A stretch of DNA of 64,000 bases. It comes from Macrotis lagotis (Eukaryota > Chordata > Mammalia > Peramelemorphia > Peramelidae). Both the position numbers and the translations under genes were made by a program. How positions within the stretch are numbered: the first letter of the stretch is position 1; each line of letters opens with the position of its first letter. The stretch is from positions 224,951,258 to 225,015,257 of the forward strand of contig NC_133666.1 in NCBI RefSeq assembly GCF_037893015.1, read 5' to 3'. This document shows positions 10,142-21,839 of the stretch, one piece after another. The notes beneath the pieces were generated by a model, which was not told where the DNA came from, ran no database searches, and was given only the letters and a program-made list of their open reading frames with translations.

Positions 10142-10292
10142 GGGGCAGCTAGGTGGCGCAGTGGATAGAGCACTGGCCCTGGAGTCAGGAGTACCTGAGT
10201 TCAAATCCTGTCTCTTACCTAGCTGTGTGGCCTTGGGCAAGCCACTTAACCCCATTGCCTAGCAAAAACCTAAAAAAAATAAAATAAATAAA
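10142..10292 (+). mobile_element. WSINE1-like SINE
   Basis: From GGGGCAGCTAGGTGGCGCAG to an A-rich tail, with the middle block around TTAATAATT missing. The flanking duplication aaaataggtctattta has one mismatch in the right copy. Confidence 0.93.
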
Positions 10293-10314
10293 ATAGGTCC
10301 ATTTAAGTTTATGT

Positions 10315-11200
10315 GTCATATCTATGGAGAGGGGAGGAATTTGTGACCAAAGAAGCGATATGGACCATTATAAAATGCAAAATGGATTATTTTGATTACA
10401 TTAAATTTAAAAGGTTTTGCACAAATAAAATCAATACAACCAAGATTAGAAGGAATGCAGAAAGCTGGTAAACAGTTTTCAAAGCTAGTGTTTCTGAAAA
10501 AGAATTCTAAACTGTATAGAGAACTAAGTAAAATTTATAAGAATGTAAGTTATTCTCCAAATGATAAATGGTCAAAGGAGATGAACAGGCAGTTTTCAGA
10601 TGAAGAAATTAAAGCTATCTATAGTCACATATTGTGCTCCAAATCGTTAATCTACCAACTCTCATCAAATTGACTAATATGACAAAAAAGAAAAATGATC
10701 ACTGTTGGAGAGGACATGGGAAAAGTGGGACATTAATGTACTCTTGGTAGAGTTGGGAGAGCAATTTGGAGCTATGCTCAAAGGGCAATAAAAACGTGCA
10801 TACCCATTAATCTAACAATACCACTACCAAGTCTATATCCCAAAAAGATCATAAAAAAAAAAGGATCTATATGTAAAAAAAATTTGTAGCAGCTCTTTTT
10901 TGTAATGACAATGAATTGGAAAATGAGGGGATACCCATCAAAATGGATGATATATGATATATGGATGATAAATGAATGGAGATATATGGATGATATATGA
11001 ATAGATGGTATATGAATGTGATGGAGTACCATCGTTCTGTAAGAAATCATGAGTAAAAAAAAGAAAATAAAAAAGAAATCATAAGTGATTATACTTCATA
11101 AAGGCTTGGAAAAACTTACATGAACTGATGCTGGATCAGAAAGATATTTCTACTAGGTTCGCACCCTGAAAATAATTAAAAGAGAAAAAGAATTTGCATA
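10315..11200 (+). mobile_element. Old L1, ORF2 end and 3' region
   Basis: A 93-codon open stretch at 10392-10673 corresponds to the L1 ORF2 C-terminus (the DKWSKEMNRQFSDEEIKAIY block). The 3' text follows (GGGCAATAAAAACGTGCATA, CATGAACTGATGCTG). It contains a GATATATG-type tandem repeat at about 10940-11025. Confidence 0.75.
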
Positions 11201-11204
11201 TATA

Positions 11205-11490
11205 TAAAAATACTCATAGCAGCAGCAAAGTAACAGAATCTAAGGGAAGGTAGAACTCCAAATTGCTGTCCAGAATGATTGTTCCAATTCTTAGTTCCAA
11301 GGGCAGCTAGGTGGTACAGTGCATAGAGCACTGCCCTGAGTCAAGAGGACCTGATTTCAAATCCGGCCTCAGACACTTAATACTTAGCTGTGCAACCTTG
11401 GGCAAGTCACTTAACCCCATTGCCTTGCACCTCCCTCCCCAACAAAAGCAGACCCCCCCCCCCATTCTCAGCTCCACCAACAATGTATTA
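11205..11490 (-). mobile_element. Antisense L1 scrap split by a SINE
   Basis: TCCAAATTGCTGTCCAGAAT before the SINE and CTCCACCAACAATGTATTA after it are the two halves of an antisense L1 3' region. The SINE at 11299-11445 sits between them. Confidence 0.6.
11299..11445 (+). mobile_element. WSINE1-like SINE
   Basis: Head GGGCAGCTAGGTGGTACAG to CCATTGCCTTGCACC; the tail is C-rich and interrupted. A C-tract of about 11 bases follows at 11454. Confidence 0.88.
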
Positions 11491-11890
11491 ACATGTGGAA
11501 GTTCAAAGGATACAGATTTTTATACCGACTCATAACAGCAGGGAAAGTACTGGAATCTAAGGGAATATTTTTCAATAAAAGGGTGACTGATAAAAATTTG
11601 TGAAATATGAATACAATTCAAATTATTGCATGAGAAATGAAGGACAGATTAAAAAACAATGGAATAATTTGGATGAACTGAAAGGGAATAATTTATATAA
11701 TTACTTCAATATTGCAAATAAAATAAAAATTAATCAGTTTACTTTAAGGAAAAGGCTGCATCAGGCAACTAAAGATTGCCAAGTATGAGTTGGGTGACTA
11801 TCCCTAATTGCTAGAGGATATCGTGAGGAAGAGCAGGGGTGATTCTTATTTGGCTCTAAGTTACTAAAATTATGTCTCAACTAACTTTTT
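11490..11890. other. Unclassified intron sequence
   Basis: AT-rich. A 62-codon open stretch at 11600-11788 has no family resemblance that I recognise and is probably chance. Confidence 0.5.
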
Positions 11891-12033
11891 TTTAGGTTTG
11901 TGTTTTTTTTTTTTTGCAAGGCAATGGGGATTAAGTGGCTTGCCCAAGGCCACACAGCTAGGTAATTATTAAGTGTGTGAGGTCGTATTTGAACTCAGGT
12001 CCTCCTGACTCCACTGCGCAACCTAGCTGCCCC
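11891..12033 (-). mobile_element. WSINE1-like SINE, antisense
   Basis: T-tract and TGCAAGGCAATGGGGATTAA to ACCTAGCTGCCCC. The flanking duplication caactaacttttt is clear on both sides. Confidence 0.93.
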
Positions 12034-12646
12034 TCAACTAACTTTTTAGCTGAGTCTTCAGGATTTTCCAAGTCTATCATATTGTTTGTCTCTGGTACCT
12101 TTACAACTGAGAATCTGAAAACTTAGAAGTTCAGAGATCCAGTCCCATCCCTTCAATGTTCAGATGAAGAAAACAAGATCTAAGGGGGGTGATGGGAGAA
12201 CTGGGGTAACCCTAGTCAAATGTTAATTTCCTTTCTTTTCAGACTCAGTGCAACCAACCTCTCATGCTGTTTCCTTTCCTCAGATTCGTCCTTATTTTTT
12301 TCGTCCTTTCTTTTGCCTGGTTGAGTCTAATCAAGAACTGTCTAACCTCCAAAGTCTTAATGGGAAGGTGGGAGGGGGGGGTGGGGAATGAACAGTATAA
12401 GATATGAGGTAAAATGATATTAGAAGGGATATCAATATAGTCCCCTGAGAACCTGGCATCTTTTGACTTGTAGAGGGAGAAAGGCTACTACTAAATGAGA
12501 CCTTTAAAGATTAATTTTCTTTTGTATGTACATTCCTGAAGGTATCTCTTTTCTTTCTTTCTTTTGACTTATGAATTCAGCTTTAATTACTATCAAGTTG
12601 GCATATAATTTCTTCTTGGGGGGTTTTCTTTAAGAGTCAGTGGGAA
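12034..12646. other. Unclassified intron sequence
   Basis: 12120-12190 has a weak MIR-like look (TTCAGATGAAGAAAACAAGA). A G-rich run lies at 12365-12390. Nothing else is recognised. Confidence 0.45.
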
Positions 12647-12812
12647 GGGGTGGCTAGGTGGCTCAGTGGGGTGGCTAGGTGCACAGTGGATAGAGCACTG
12701 GCCCTGAAGTCAGGAGTACCTGAGTTCAAATCTGGCCTCAGACACTTAATAATTACCTAGCTGTGTGGCCTTGGGCAAGCCACTTAACCCCACTGCCTTG
12801 CAATAAAAAAAA
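12647..12812 (+). mobile_element. WSINE1-like SINE with doubled head
   Basis: The first 25 bases of the SINE appear twice in a row (GGGGTGGCTAGGTGGCTCAG, then GGGGTGGCTAGGTGCACAG). agtcagtggg on both sides is the target duplication, so the doubling is inside the insertion. Confidence 0.92.
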
Positions 12813-12814
12813 AA

Positions 12815-14120
12815 GTCAGTGGGGATTGGGAAAAGTGTTTAGTCTGTCATATCCCAGTACTTCAAAATTTGCCTTGATAGTCCTAGTATATATTCCATTG
12901 ATTTATCAATTGAAAAAAACTTTCTGGGGAATGCCATTTGACCATTAATCTCTTCTTCCTTTTAGTTTTGTAGTAAAAAGGTAGAGAATCACAGAATGTC
13001 TGAACTGGCAGAAGGAGAAAAATTTTTAAATGTTAGATAATTAATTTTGAAGTATGTTTCAAAATGAGCAAGTATAGCAAAACTATAAGACTATTGGCAT
13101 ATAGGTACAGAAGGGTATTCCCTAATGGAATATAAAGTGATTTAACTTTTAGTATTTATATCCTGAAAATCTAAAAAATAGTACTTAATTTTTAAACAAA
13201 GGAAAGTGAATAAAAGTATGATGAAGCACAGAAGTCCACAGAATTACAAGAAGGCATGAAACAAAAAAATATTCCAGAATTTATCAAAAGGTGAAGATAG
13301 GGAATTTTAAGGCATTCCTGGAAAGGAAAAAAAAGGGGGGAATATAACATAAGAATAAGATTTGCAAAAACCTCAAACAAACAAATAAATACAATTATTA
13401 AGGAAAGAAAAAAGGAATAAAATAAATTTCAATACTTTTAGACATTTGAAGTTTCATTCTTTTAAGAGAAAATTCTAACTAGAAAGTAAAATAATATTGA
13501 AGAAATGAAAAGCACATAAGGGAATACAGTAGAATTTAAAGAAATAGGATAAATGATGGTATACAAGCAAAATTGAAGCTCTAAATCCCATAACCCCACT
13601 ATAGGTGAATCAATGAAATTTTGTGGGACAAAAATGCAGAATGGAAAGGGTACATGTTGGGGAGAAGGGAGGACAGAGAAGAAATGAGGTCCATGCCTTT
13701 TATATTAGGTTAAAGAGGACTTCTAGTCTTTCAGAAAGAATTTGGGCTTCAGGAGAAATGAGAGATGTTAGGAGTAAGGAACTAAAAAAGAGAAGGACAA
13801 ATAACTATGAGGAAAAAGAGATAAATGACAGGAATGCGAAATTTATGATGGGTTTGACCTAGGAGGAAGTTACATGGAAGACCAACTTCTCTGAGAATAT
13901 ATAGAACAATATCCTGTGCCAGGAAGAAGGAAATTTAAGCTGCTGAGGCAGTTGGATTATTAAAGAAGGAAGGCATGGATTAAAAAGTAAAATGGCATAA
14001 CAAATGAGAAAGTGGTAATGGGAAAAACAATATAGAACTGGAAAATCTGAGGTCCTAATTCCTACAATTAGACAGCTTCTATTCACATTACTTTTCTAAT
14101 GAATTTCTTTCTTTTCTTAT
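12815..14120. other. Unclassified AT-rich intron
   Basis: No SINE, LINE or gene is recognised across 1.3 kb. Open stretches (for example 13623-13862 on the plus strand) are purine-rich and look like chance. Confidence 0.5.
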
Positions 14121-14121
14121 C

Positions 14122-14276
14122 TTTTTTTTTAATGTTTTTGCAAGGCAAATGTGGGTTAAGTGGCTTGCCCAAGGCCACACAGCTAGGTAATTATTAAGTG
14201 TCTGAGACCGGATTTGAACCCAGGTACTCCTGACTCCAGGGCCAGTGCTTTATCCACCACACACCTAGCCCCGCCC
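14122..14276 (-). mobile_element. WSINE1-like SINE, antisense
   Basis: Full antisense SINE; ttctaatgaatttct is duplicated on both sides (14092 and 14277 regions). Confidence 0.93.
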
Positions 14277-14583
14277 TTCTAATGAATTTCTAAGAGTAAG
14301 GTACAAAAAAAAAGATGTCCTAACAGAATCTATAAATTCAAAATCTGTTAGGAGAAGCTCCAGTACTTCACAAGTTTTACTTACATGACAAACAAAAAGA
14401 AATTAAAGAAAAAACAAAGATATAGAAAAAGAATCAGAATAAAATTGCAGAAAAGAGAAAATTAGTGTTAACAGAGTTAAGAAATTCTTTTTTTTAGAAA
14501 AACATGCAAAATAAACCCCAAAATATGTTGATATAGTAGAGGGCAGGAAGGAGATGATTTTAGCTAACTAGGGACAGTTAATA

Positions 14584-14619
14584 ATAGTAATAATAATGAT
14601 AATGATGATGATGATGATG

Positions 14620-14676
<57 letters not shown>
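14584..14676 (+). repeat. AAT/GAT microsatellite
   Basis: About 30 trinucleotide units, mostly AAT with an inner run of GAT. Confidence 0.95.
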
Positions 14677-14679
14677 TTT

Positions 14680-14925
14680 GTCCTTAATCTTTGAAGAAGA
14701 CCTGATAGCACTGTGGACAGAGCACCAGGGCTCAAGTCAGAGGCCAGAGTTCAAATTGGTTTTAGATACTGGCTATGTGATGCTAGATAAGTCACTTAAT
14801 CACCTTTGTCTCAGCTTCCTCATCTATAAAATGAATCATAAAAGGAAACAGTAAACCACTCTAGTATCTTATTCAAGAAAGTTCCAAAAGGGGTTGAAAT
14901 GAGTAGGACATGCTGAACAACAACA
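14680..14925 (+). mobile_element. Old tRNA-like SINE
   Basis: Head GATAGCACTGTGGACAGAGC, body with AAGTCACTTAATC and the tail block CTCATCTATAAAATGA and GTAAACCACTCTAGTATCTT. The same old SINE type occurs at 20785 and 38691. Confidence 0.75.
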
Positions 14926-15735
14926 AATAACTGAGTTGGGAAGAATGAGAAGAAGAAATAGATAATCAAATAAATTACTTAAGAAAAAAAAATTTAAGTA
15001 ATTCCTCCCCCCTTGCAATATACATGTGGAGATTTAAAAAAGTGCAATAAAACAAACATAACTACCACAACATTAAATGTCAATGAGTAAATAATCAGTG
15101 AAATAAAAGTGCCAGATAGATAAGAAACCATTAATTCAAGAAAGACAAAAACTGAAAACAAAAATAGACTAAACATGAGGAGCTAGAACAAAAGTTGCTC
15201 TGGATCAGAGATATAGCCAAAAGAAAGCAGGAATTTACAGTTATGCTCTCAGACAAAAAATAAAAAAATTCCCATCAGTCATGATAAGCAAGAAAATTAC
15301 ATTATGCATAAAGGAACTGTAGCCAATAAGCCAATAATAATATTGATTATACATCAAAAAGTCATAGCACTTCATAAAAGAAAAATTAGCTTAACTGCAA
15401 AACGTATACAGTAACAGAGTAGGAATATTTAATATTCCTCTCAGATCTGAACAAATCTAACAAAAAGAGAGACATTACAGAACTAAGACAAATTATTGAA
15501 GAATTTGGAGTGAAAAGATTTACTGTATCCTTTTGAAAGGAACCACTAAAGATTATATATATTCTGCAGCAACATATGGCATTTTCACAAAAGAAAATAT
15601 GTAAATATAAAGAAGTATTAAAAACATCCTTTATGACCATAATACAATTAAAAAAGAACAGCAATCAATTTAGAGACTATGAGCACAGACCTAAATTAAG
15701 ATTTTAACAATGACATTCCACAGACTTACTTACTT
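14926..15735. other. Unclassified AT-rich intron
   Basis: No repeat or gene recognised; short open stretches only. Confidence 0.5.
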
Positions 15736-15737
15736 CC

Positions 15738-15930
15738 TTTGGGAAGCCAGTCCAATCTGGGAAAGAGAGATTCCCCAAATAACTCCCTATACCCTTCTTT
15801 ACAATGTATCCTCCCTATAAGCTCACCTTGCTTTAGAGGTCAGCCCATTCTGGGGAAAGTGTGATCCCTCAAAATTTCCCACTCTCTTCTCCATGCTGCT
15901 GGATCCCTGTTGATCTAAGCTGACTCACCT
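15738..15930. repeat. Two diverged tandem units of about 95 bp
   Basis: Unit 1 (about 15738-15828) and unit 2 (about 15830-15930) share, in order, CCAGTCCAATCTGGG/TCAGCCCATTCTGGG, GATTCCCCAAA/GATCCCTCAAA, and AAGCTCACC/AAGCTGACTCACC. The origin is unknown. Confidence 0.55.
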
Positions 15931-16109
15931 TCTCATAGCTGTTTATCTTTTCCTCCCTCTTAATTGTCTTTGCTGCTCTCACTAGCCAACCTGTAACTGT
16001 TTCTTCTTTGCTTAATGAAAAAAAGTTAAAACAAAGTAACAAAATGAACAATGAAAAAATGAACTATGTGAAATCACAACAAACTCAGAAGAAATAATAA
16101 TTATCAGAA

Positions 16110-16400
16110 CCTACTATATGTGGTTCAATAGACATTTATTAATTGCCTATTAGGTGCCAGATAATTATTTTAAGAGCTGGAGATACCTAAAAAGGCAAAA
16201 GACAGCCCCTTCCTTAAAATAATTTACTATCTAATCCAGGAGACAACACACAACCAAATGTATATATACAAAATAAGCTATATGCAGGATAAATAGAAAG
16301 TAATTGAAGGAAAGCAATTGGAATTAAAGGGGTTAAAGAAGGCTTCTGTAGGAAGGGCTTTAGTTGGGACTGAAAGGAAACTGGGAAGGTCAGCTATTTT
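16110..16400 (+). mobile_element. L2-like 3' end fragment
   Basis: Text such as CATTTATTAATTGCCTATTA, GGTGCCAG and GAGCTGGAGATACCTAA resembles the end of ancient L2-type repeats. It continues with ATACAAAATAAGCTATATGC as in marsupial L2-related copies. Confidence 0.55.
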
Positions 16401-16404
16401 GCAA

Positions 16405-16880
16405 TTTATGGGCATCCTTTTAATTTCTAGTTCTTTGCCTACTCAAAAAGCTACCGTAACAATTTCTGTATATGTAGGCTCTTTTCCCCTTTCTTTGATT
16501 CCTTTGGAGTATAGATCCAGAAATGGTATTGCTAAGTCATAAAGCACGTACAGTTTTAACAAGTTTGGGGCATAGTTCCAAATTGCTTTCCAAAATAACT
16601 ACCCATTCACAACGCCCTGAGCAGACACCATGTGTTTATTTTCCTCACAGCATCCCCCACGTTAGTCTTTTCCCTTTTTTTGTCAACTTTATCAATTCTA
16701 TGGGTGTATCATAATATCTCAGAGTTGATTTAATTTTCATTTCTCTAATGATTAGTGACTTTGAGCATATTTCATAGCATTTCACAAGCATAAGTGACCA
16801 TTTTTTTATCTTTGGGGAATGCAACTAAATCAGTTCCTTCCATAAGTTACTACTTATTCTTTAAAAGTTTGGTAGAACTC
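16405..16880 (-). mobile_element. Old antisense L1 fragment
   Basis: TCCAGAAATGGTATTGCTAA, TCCAAATTGCTTTCCAAAAT and TTTCATTTCTCTAATGATTA are antisense L1 3' region text, diverged from the young family. Confidence 0.7.
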
Positions 16881-17340
16881 TCCTGTAAAAAAAACATTTA
16901 AACTGGGTGCTGTCCCCCACCTCCACACCTTAATAGTTTCTTTAAAACTACTTCAATTTCCTTTCCTCAAATTGAATTATTTAAGATTTGTTTGAGGTCT
17001 CTCTTAATTTAGATGTTTTATATTTTGTAGCTAATTCTCTGTATCTTTGAATTCTCAGTTGTGTTGAAGCAGAACTACTTCAAAATTCTAAATAATGTAA
17101 TATTGGATCATGATTCCAGAAAACAGAGCACCTGTTAGAAAGATGGTAGATGAAACATGCATAATGAGAGAAAAAATTTTTTTTGCTACAATCAATGGGA
17201 ATTTCTTCTGCTTGACTATGTATTATTTGTTATAAAAGTTTTGCTTTTCCTTTTTCCTCTGCCCCAATGGTAAAAAGAAATGTAACAGAGAGAGAGAAAA
17301 ACAAACATTTATTAATTTTAGAAAATATAAATCTACCTAT
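16880..17340. other. Unclassified intron sequence
   Basis: No feature supported. It may include more of the antisense L1. Confidence 0.4.
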
Positions 17341-17610
17341 AAAAAGTTTTGAAAGGAGAGAGCTACAGTCCAATGTCATTTGTGAGTATCAATTCAGATA
17401 TGCTAAATAAAATCCTGGCAAAAAGGCAAGGCAAAAAGCTGGCAAGAAGATGAAAAAGATTTTTCCAAAAAAGCCATTCATTCTGATTAAGTTAGATCTA
17501 AAACAAAAATTCAAGGACAATTCAACATTAGCAAAACAATTAAAATAATTAATCATATTGGGGATAAAAACATAAATCCTCAATATATCAATACGCAAGT
17601 GGATATGTGA
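17340..17610 (+). mobile_element. L1 ORF2 scrap
   Basis: The text reads like L1 RT in pieces (AATAAAATCCTGGCAAAAAG; CATTCATTCTGATTAAGTTA; TCAACATTAGCAAAACAATT), heavily decayed. Confidence 0.55.
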
Positions 17611-17639
17611 CCTCATCAATTTTGGAGTTTTCTCCAATA

Positions 17640-18518
17640 ATGGGTATTACAAAGCAGTCTCACCTACCCATCCTGCTGGTGGGACTCAACTATATTTGCC
17701 CCAAATTTCACCTCAAGGAGTACAGCCCAACGTTCCAGATGTATGGATGTATAGATGTATGGATGGATGGATACATACAGAGATAGATATAAAAAGAGGG
17801 GGAAAAAATCATTTGCCAAGTACTATAAGCAAAGCACAAAGCAAAGTGCTAAGAACTGGGATTACAAATAAATTCACAAAAAAAAAAAAAGAAACTACCT
17901 TCAAGAAACTTACATTCTAAAGATGTAAAACAATAAATAAAAGAGAACAGCAGGAAGTGTGTGGGAGAAAGTAGAAAAGTAGTCCAGAAAGTAAGAAGTC
18001 CCTACACATTGATGTATTGGTATATTGGTATTAGTATAAGGAATCCCTCAAATGAAAGCCTTGGGGAAGGAACTCACTATTTTAAGAAGACCACAGGGAT
18101 GGAGATATTATTTGCCAACATAAGATGGTAGCTGGGACAGAGGCTGAGAAGTGGCTGAGCCAGATTTGAACTAAGTGCACTGGAATTTTTTTTCCTTCTC
18201 CTGATTTTGCAAGAGAACTGAGTTTTCTAGCTATCCACTTGTCACCCTTCATTCTTGACACATGTCCAGTCCTATTTCTGTCATATAATTCTTTAATAAT
18301 CCTTTACTCCTGTTTTTTTTGAGTTCGTCATGACCTCCTTAAGTCTTTACGTTTTTAGCTATAGCAACCCATTATTATATCAATAAATAAATGATGCAAT
18401 CAATCCTCATTTATGCTTAAAAAAACTACAAAGATCATAAAAATGATCTTTTAAATATGACACAAATTATCTAATCTAAAACCAAGAGCTAGAATTATTT
18501 TCAAAAGGAAATAGCTTA
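17640..18518. other. GATG repeat and L2-like scraps
   Basis: A short GATG-type repeat lies at 17736-17790. 17805-17920 (AGTGCTAAGAACTGGGATTA, TCAAGAAACTTACATTCTAA) resembles an L2 3' end. Nothing is recognised in the rest. Confidence 0.5.
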
Positions 18519-18685
18519 GGGGCAGCTAGGTGGCACAGTGGATAGAGCACTAGTCCTGGAGTCAGGAGGACCTGAGTTCAAATCCTGCCTCAAACACTTA
18601 ATAATTACCTAGATGTGTGGCCTTGGGCAAGCCACTTAACCCCATTTGCCTTGCAAAAAATAGCTGAAAATAAAAAAAGCAGCTG
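18519..18685 (+). mobile_element. WSINE1-like SINE
   Basis: Complete SINE; gaaatagctta stands on both sides (18508 and 18686 regions) as target duplication. Confidence 0.92.
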
Positions 18686-18699
18686 AAATAGCTTAAATC

Positions 18700-19605
18700 A
18701 TTAATTTATTAGAGAAATGCAAATTAAAGCCTCTCTGAGGTACCACCTCACAACTCTCAGACTGGCAATATGACCAGAAAGGACAATGATCATTGTTGGA
18801 AGGGCTGTGGGAAATCTAGGACACTAATACATTGTTGGTAGCGCTGTGAACTCATCCAGCCTTTCTGGAGAGCAGTCAGGAACTACAATCAAAGGGCAAC
18901 AAAAATGTGCATACCCTTTGACCCAGCAATACCACAACTGGGTCTATCTAGATCCTGAAGAGATGATGAAAAAAGGGTAAAAACATCACTTGTACAAAAA
19001 TATTCATAGCAGCCCTGTTTGTGGTGGCAAAGAACTGGAAATCAAGCAAATGTCCTTCAATTGGGGAATGGCTTAGCAAACTGTGGTACATGTATGTTAT
19101 GGAACATTATTGTTCTAATAGAAACCAGGAGGGACAGGAATTCAGGGAAGCCTGGAGGAATTTGCATGAACTGATGCTGAGTGAGATGAGCAGAACCAGA
19201 AAAACACTGTACACCCTTAACAGCAACTTGGGGGTGATGATCAACATTGATGGACTTGTTCATTCTATCAGTGCAACAATCAGGGACAATTTGTGGCCGT
19301 CTGCAATGGAGAATGCCATCTGTATCCAGAGAAAGAACTGTGAAGTTTGAACAAAGACCAAGGACTATTACCTTTAATTTAGGGAAAAAACTGATATCTT
19401 ATTGTCTGATCTTGCTATCTCTTATACTTTATGCTTTTTCCTTAAGGATTTGATTTCTCTCTCATCACATTCAATTTGGATCAGTGTATACCATGGAAAC
19501 AATGTAAAGACTGGCAAACTGCCTTCTGGGGGGGGGTGGGGGGAGGGAAGTAAGATTAGGCGAAAAATTGTAAAACTCAAAATAAATAAAATCTCTTTTT
19601 AAAAA
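18700..19605 (+). mobile_element. 5'-truncated L1, 900-bp 3' end
   Basis: Longest plus-strand copy of the young L1 3' end here. It runs from GAGAAATGCAAATTAAAGCC through GTGCATACCCTTTGACCCAG to GGGAAGTAAGATTAGGCGAA and the A-tail. The open stretches at 19021-19350 are not genes: the region is 3' of ORF2. Confidence 0.92.
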
Positions 19606-19613
19606 AAGGAAAT

Positions 19614-19763
19614 GGGGCGGCAGCTAGGTGGCACAGTGGATAGAGCACCGGCCTTGTAGTCAGGAGTACCTGAGTTCAAATCTGGCCTCAGACACGTAAT
19701 AATTACCTAGCTGTGTGGCCTTGGGCAAGCCACTTAACCCCATTTGCCTTGCAAAAAAAAAAA
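19614..19763 (+). mobile_element. WSINE1-like SINE at the L1 tail
   Basis: Inserted in the A-tail of the preceding L1; aaaggaaat flanks it. Confidence 0.92.
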
Positions 19764-19829
19764 GGAAATAGTTTTCAAATCACTTCAAAAGCAGTTTTCC
19801 CAAATATCAGAGTAAAAAAAGGATTGCTT

Positions 19830-20760
19830 TTCTTCAAATGTTCTAGAATTAGAAACAATAGCATTAAGAAATAAAAATCAAAAAATATAAAGATGAGAAA
19901 AGAGGAACAAAATTATTCATATTGTCTGATTACATAATGCTTTATTTAGAAAATTCTAGGAATCAGCAAAAAACTGAGTGAGAAATTCAGTTTCACTAAA
20001 GTTGGGATATATAATATAAAAAATAACAATAATGAAAAAAGGGAAAGGTAAAGCAGGAATATCCCTTTCAGAACTCCAATTTTATTATGAAGAGGTAATT
20101 TAAAAATATTTGATAATGGTAAAAAATATAAAAATTCAATAATACAGACTAAACAAGGAAGAATCAGAAATAAACCTCAGTGATCCCTCAATTTTCCTAT
20201 TTGATACGAACTACAGGAAAAGCTGAAAGTACCCTTGCAGAAATTAGAATTTAACTAGAGTTTCATGGATCTCTGTGAAAAATCTAATAAAGTCTATGGA
20301 TTCCTTCTCAGAAAAATTTTGTAGATGCACAAAGTAAAATTCAAGGGATAACCAAAGGGATCAACTGAATTGAAATAATTCTCTCTTGGCTTTAACTGCC
20401 TTTCCTTTTAAAGCCTAAGGTCGTGTACACAGTAAAGGTTTAATAAATGGCCTTTCACACATTCATTCATTTGACAAGGCTAGACAGTTTTCAAACAGAA
20501 GAATTAACAATCGTATGAAAGAATGCTACAAATTACTAATAAAAGAAAACATAACAACCCAGAATTCTCAAGTCACAAATAGCAAAACAGCAAAAATGAC
20601 CAAGATGGCAAAGCTCAAAATTGGAGGGATTGGGGAAAGATTGGGCATACTTAGTGCTATGAAGTAATCCAAACTATTCTGAAAAGCAATTTGGAATTAT
20701 GCAAAGAAAATGAATAAAATAGTTACTCTTTAATCTATAGATTTCCACTGCTATACACAA
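19830..20760 (+). mobile_element. Old L1 fragments
   Basis: 19920-20080 contains an ORF2 RT reading (TAATGCTTTATTTAGAAAAT); 20480-20760 contains the ORF2 end and 3' part (CAGTTTTCAAACAGAAGAAT, AAAAGCAATTTGGAATTATG). Both are strongly decayed, with unclassified sequence between. Confidence 0.55.
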
Positions 20761-20784
20761 GCCCCAAGAGATTAATGAGCTAGC

Positions 20785-21020
20785 TAGGTGGCAGAATATA
20801 GAGAGAGCACAAGGCTTAGAATCAGTGATCAGGAAGATTCATATTCATGAATTCAAATTCAGTGTCAGACTCTTCCTAGAGCTGGAGGACCCAGGGCAAG
20901 TCACTTAACCCTGTTCCTCATGTTCAACATGCATTGGAGAAGGAAATGGTAAACCACTCCAGTATCTTTGCCAAGAAAACTTCAAATGGGGTCATGGTGA
21001 GTTGGATATGAGTTGACAAC
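20785..21020 (+). mobile_element. Old tRNA-like SINE
   Basis: AGCTAGGTGGCAGAATATAG head with internal expansions, then CACTTAACCCTG and the tail block GTAAACCACTCCAGTATCTT and GGGGTCATGGTGAGTT. Confidence 0.75.
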
Positions 21021-21560
21021 ACAACAAAAAGAACAAAACAGACCGAAGAAGTGATATGTTTATAATTAAGAAATGGTTAAACAACTTATGGTATAAGACA
21101 GTTATATATTACTAAGATGTAAAAAAGCTATATATGTATATATATATATATGATAAATATATATGTGTATATATATATATATATGATAAATATGGATAAG
21201 TATGAAAGAACAAGTATAGATGTAGACAGAGGAAGGCAGGAGCAGGAAAATCATACACACAAGTGTTCTAAATATTTAAAGAGAAAAAAACAACAAAACA
21301 ATTGAAAACTAAATACTACAAAATTGCAACAATCATGCTTGTCCTAAAAGAATGAGATAAGAAATTAACAGTTAAGACTCAGTGGGAAATTTGTAAAATT
21401 TGTAAAAACTCAGAATTAAGCAATCTTCTCAGAGAAATTATTTTATTATTTTCAAATACTATATATGTGATATAAAATAACTTTAAAATCTGAAAAAATG
21501 TTTATCTGACTTGTTTAATAAAAGAATCACTTACAATTAGCATGTCATTTACAAATCAGA
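21021..21560. other. TA-rich simple repeats, no gene
   Basis: 21128-21190 has two copies of a TATATA run followed by TGATAAATAT. The rest is AT-rich and unclassified. Confidence 0.6.
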
Positions 21561-21675
21561 AAACAAGTCAAGTTCAAGGAGCACTGACTAGGCAAAAAGA
21601 CAGTCTACACACAAGGAGCTTACAATCTAAGGAGGAAGACAGTATACTCCCAACCTTTGTACAAAACAAAATAGA

Positions 21676-21832
21676 GGGGCAGCTAGGTGGCATAGTGGAT
21701 AAAGTACTGGCCCTGGAGTCAGGAGTACCTGAGTTCAAATCCAGCCTCAGACACTTAATAATTACCTAGCTGTGTAGCCTTGGGCAAGCCACTTAACCCA
21801 GTTTGCCTTGCAAAAAAAAAAAATAAAAAACC
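21676..21832 (+). mobile_element. WSINE1-like SINE
   Basis: Complete SINE with A-tail. aaaacaaaatag is duplicated at both sides. It sits in an L2-like scrap (CAAGGAGCTTACAATCTAAG at about 21614). Confidence 0.92.
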
Positions 21833-21839
21833 TAAAACA

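Noticed and set aside
18700-19605. Open stretches of 66-109 codons
   Set aside because: They lie in the L1 3' region and recur as shadows in every L1 copy.
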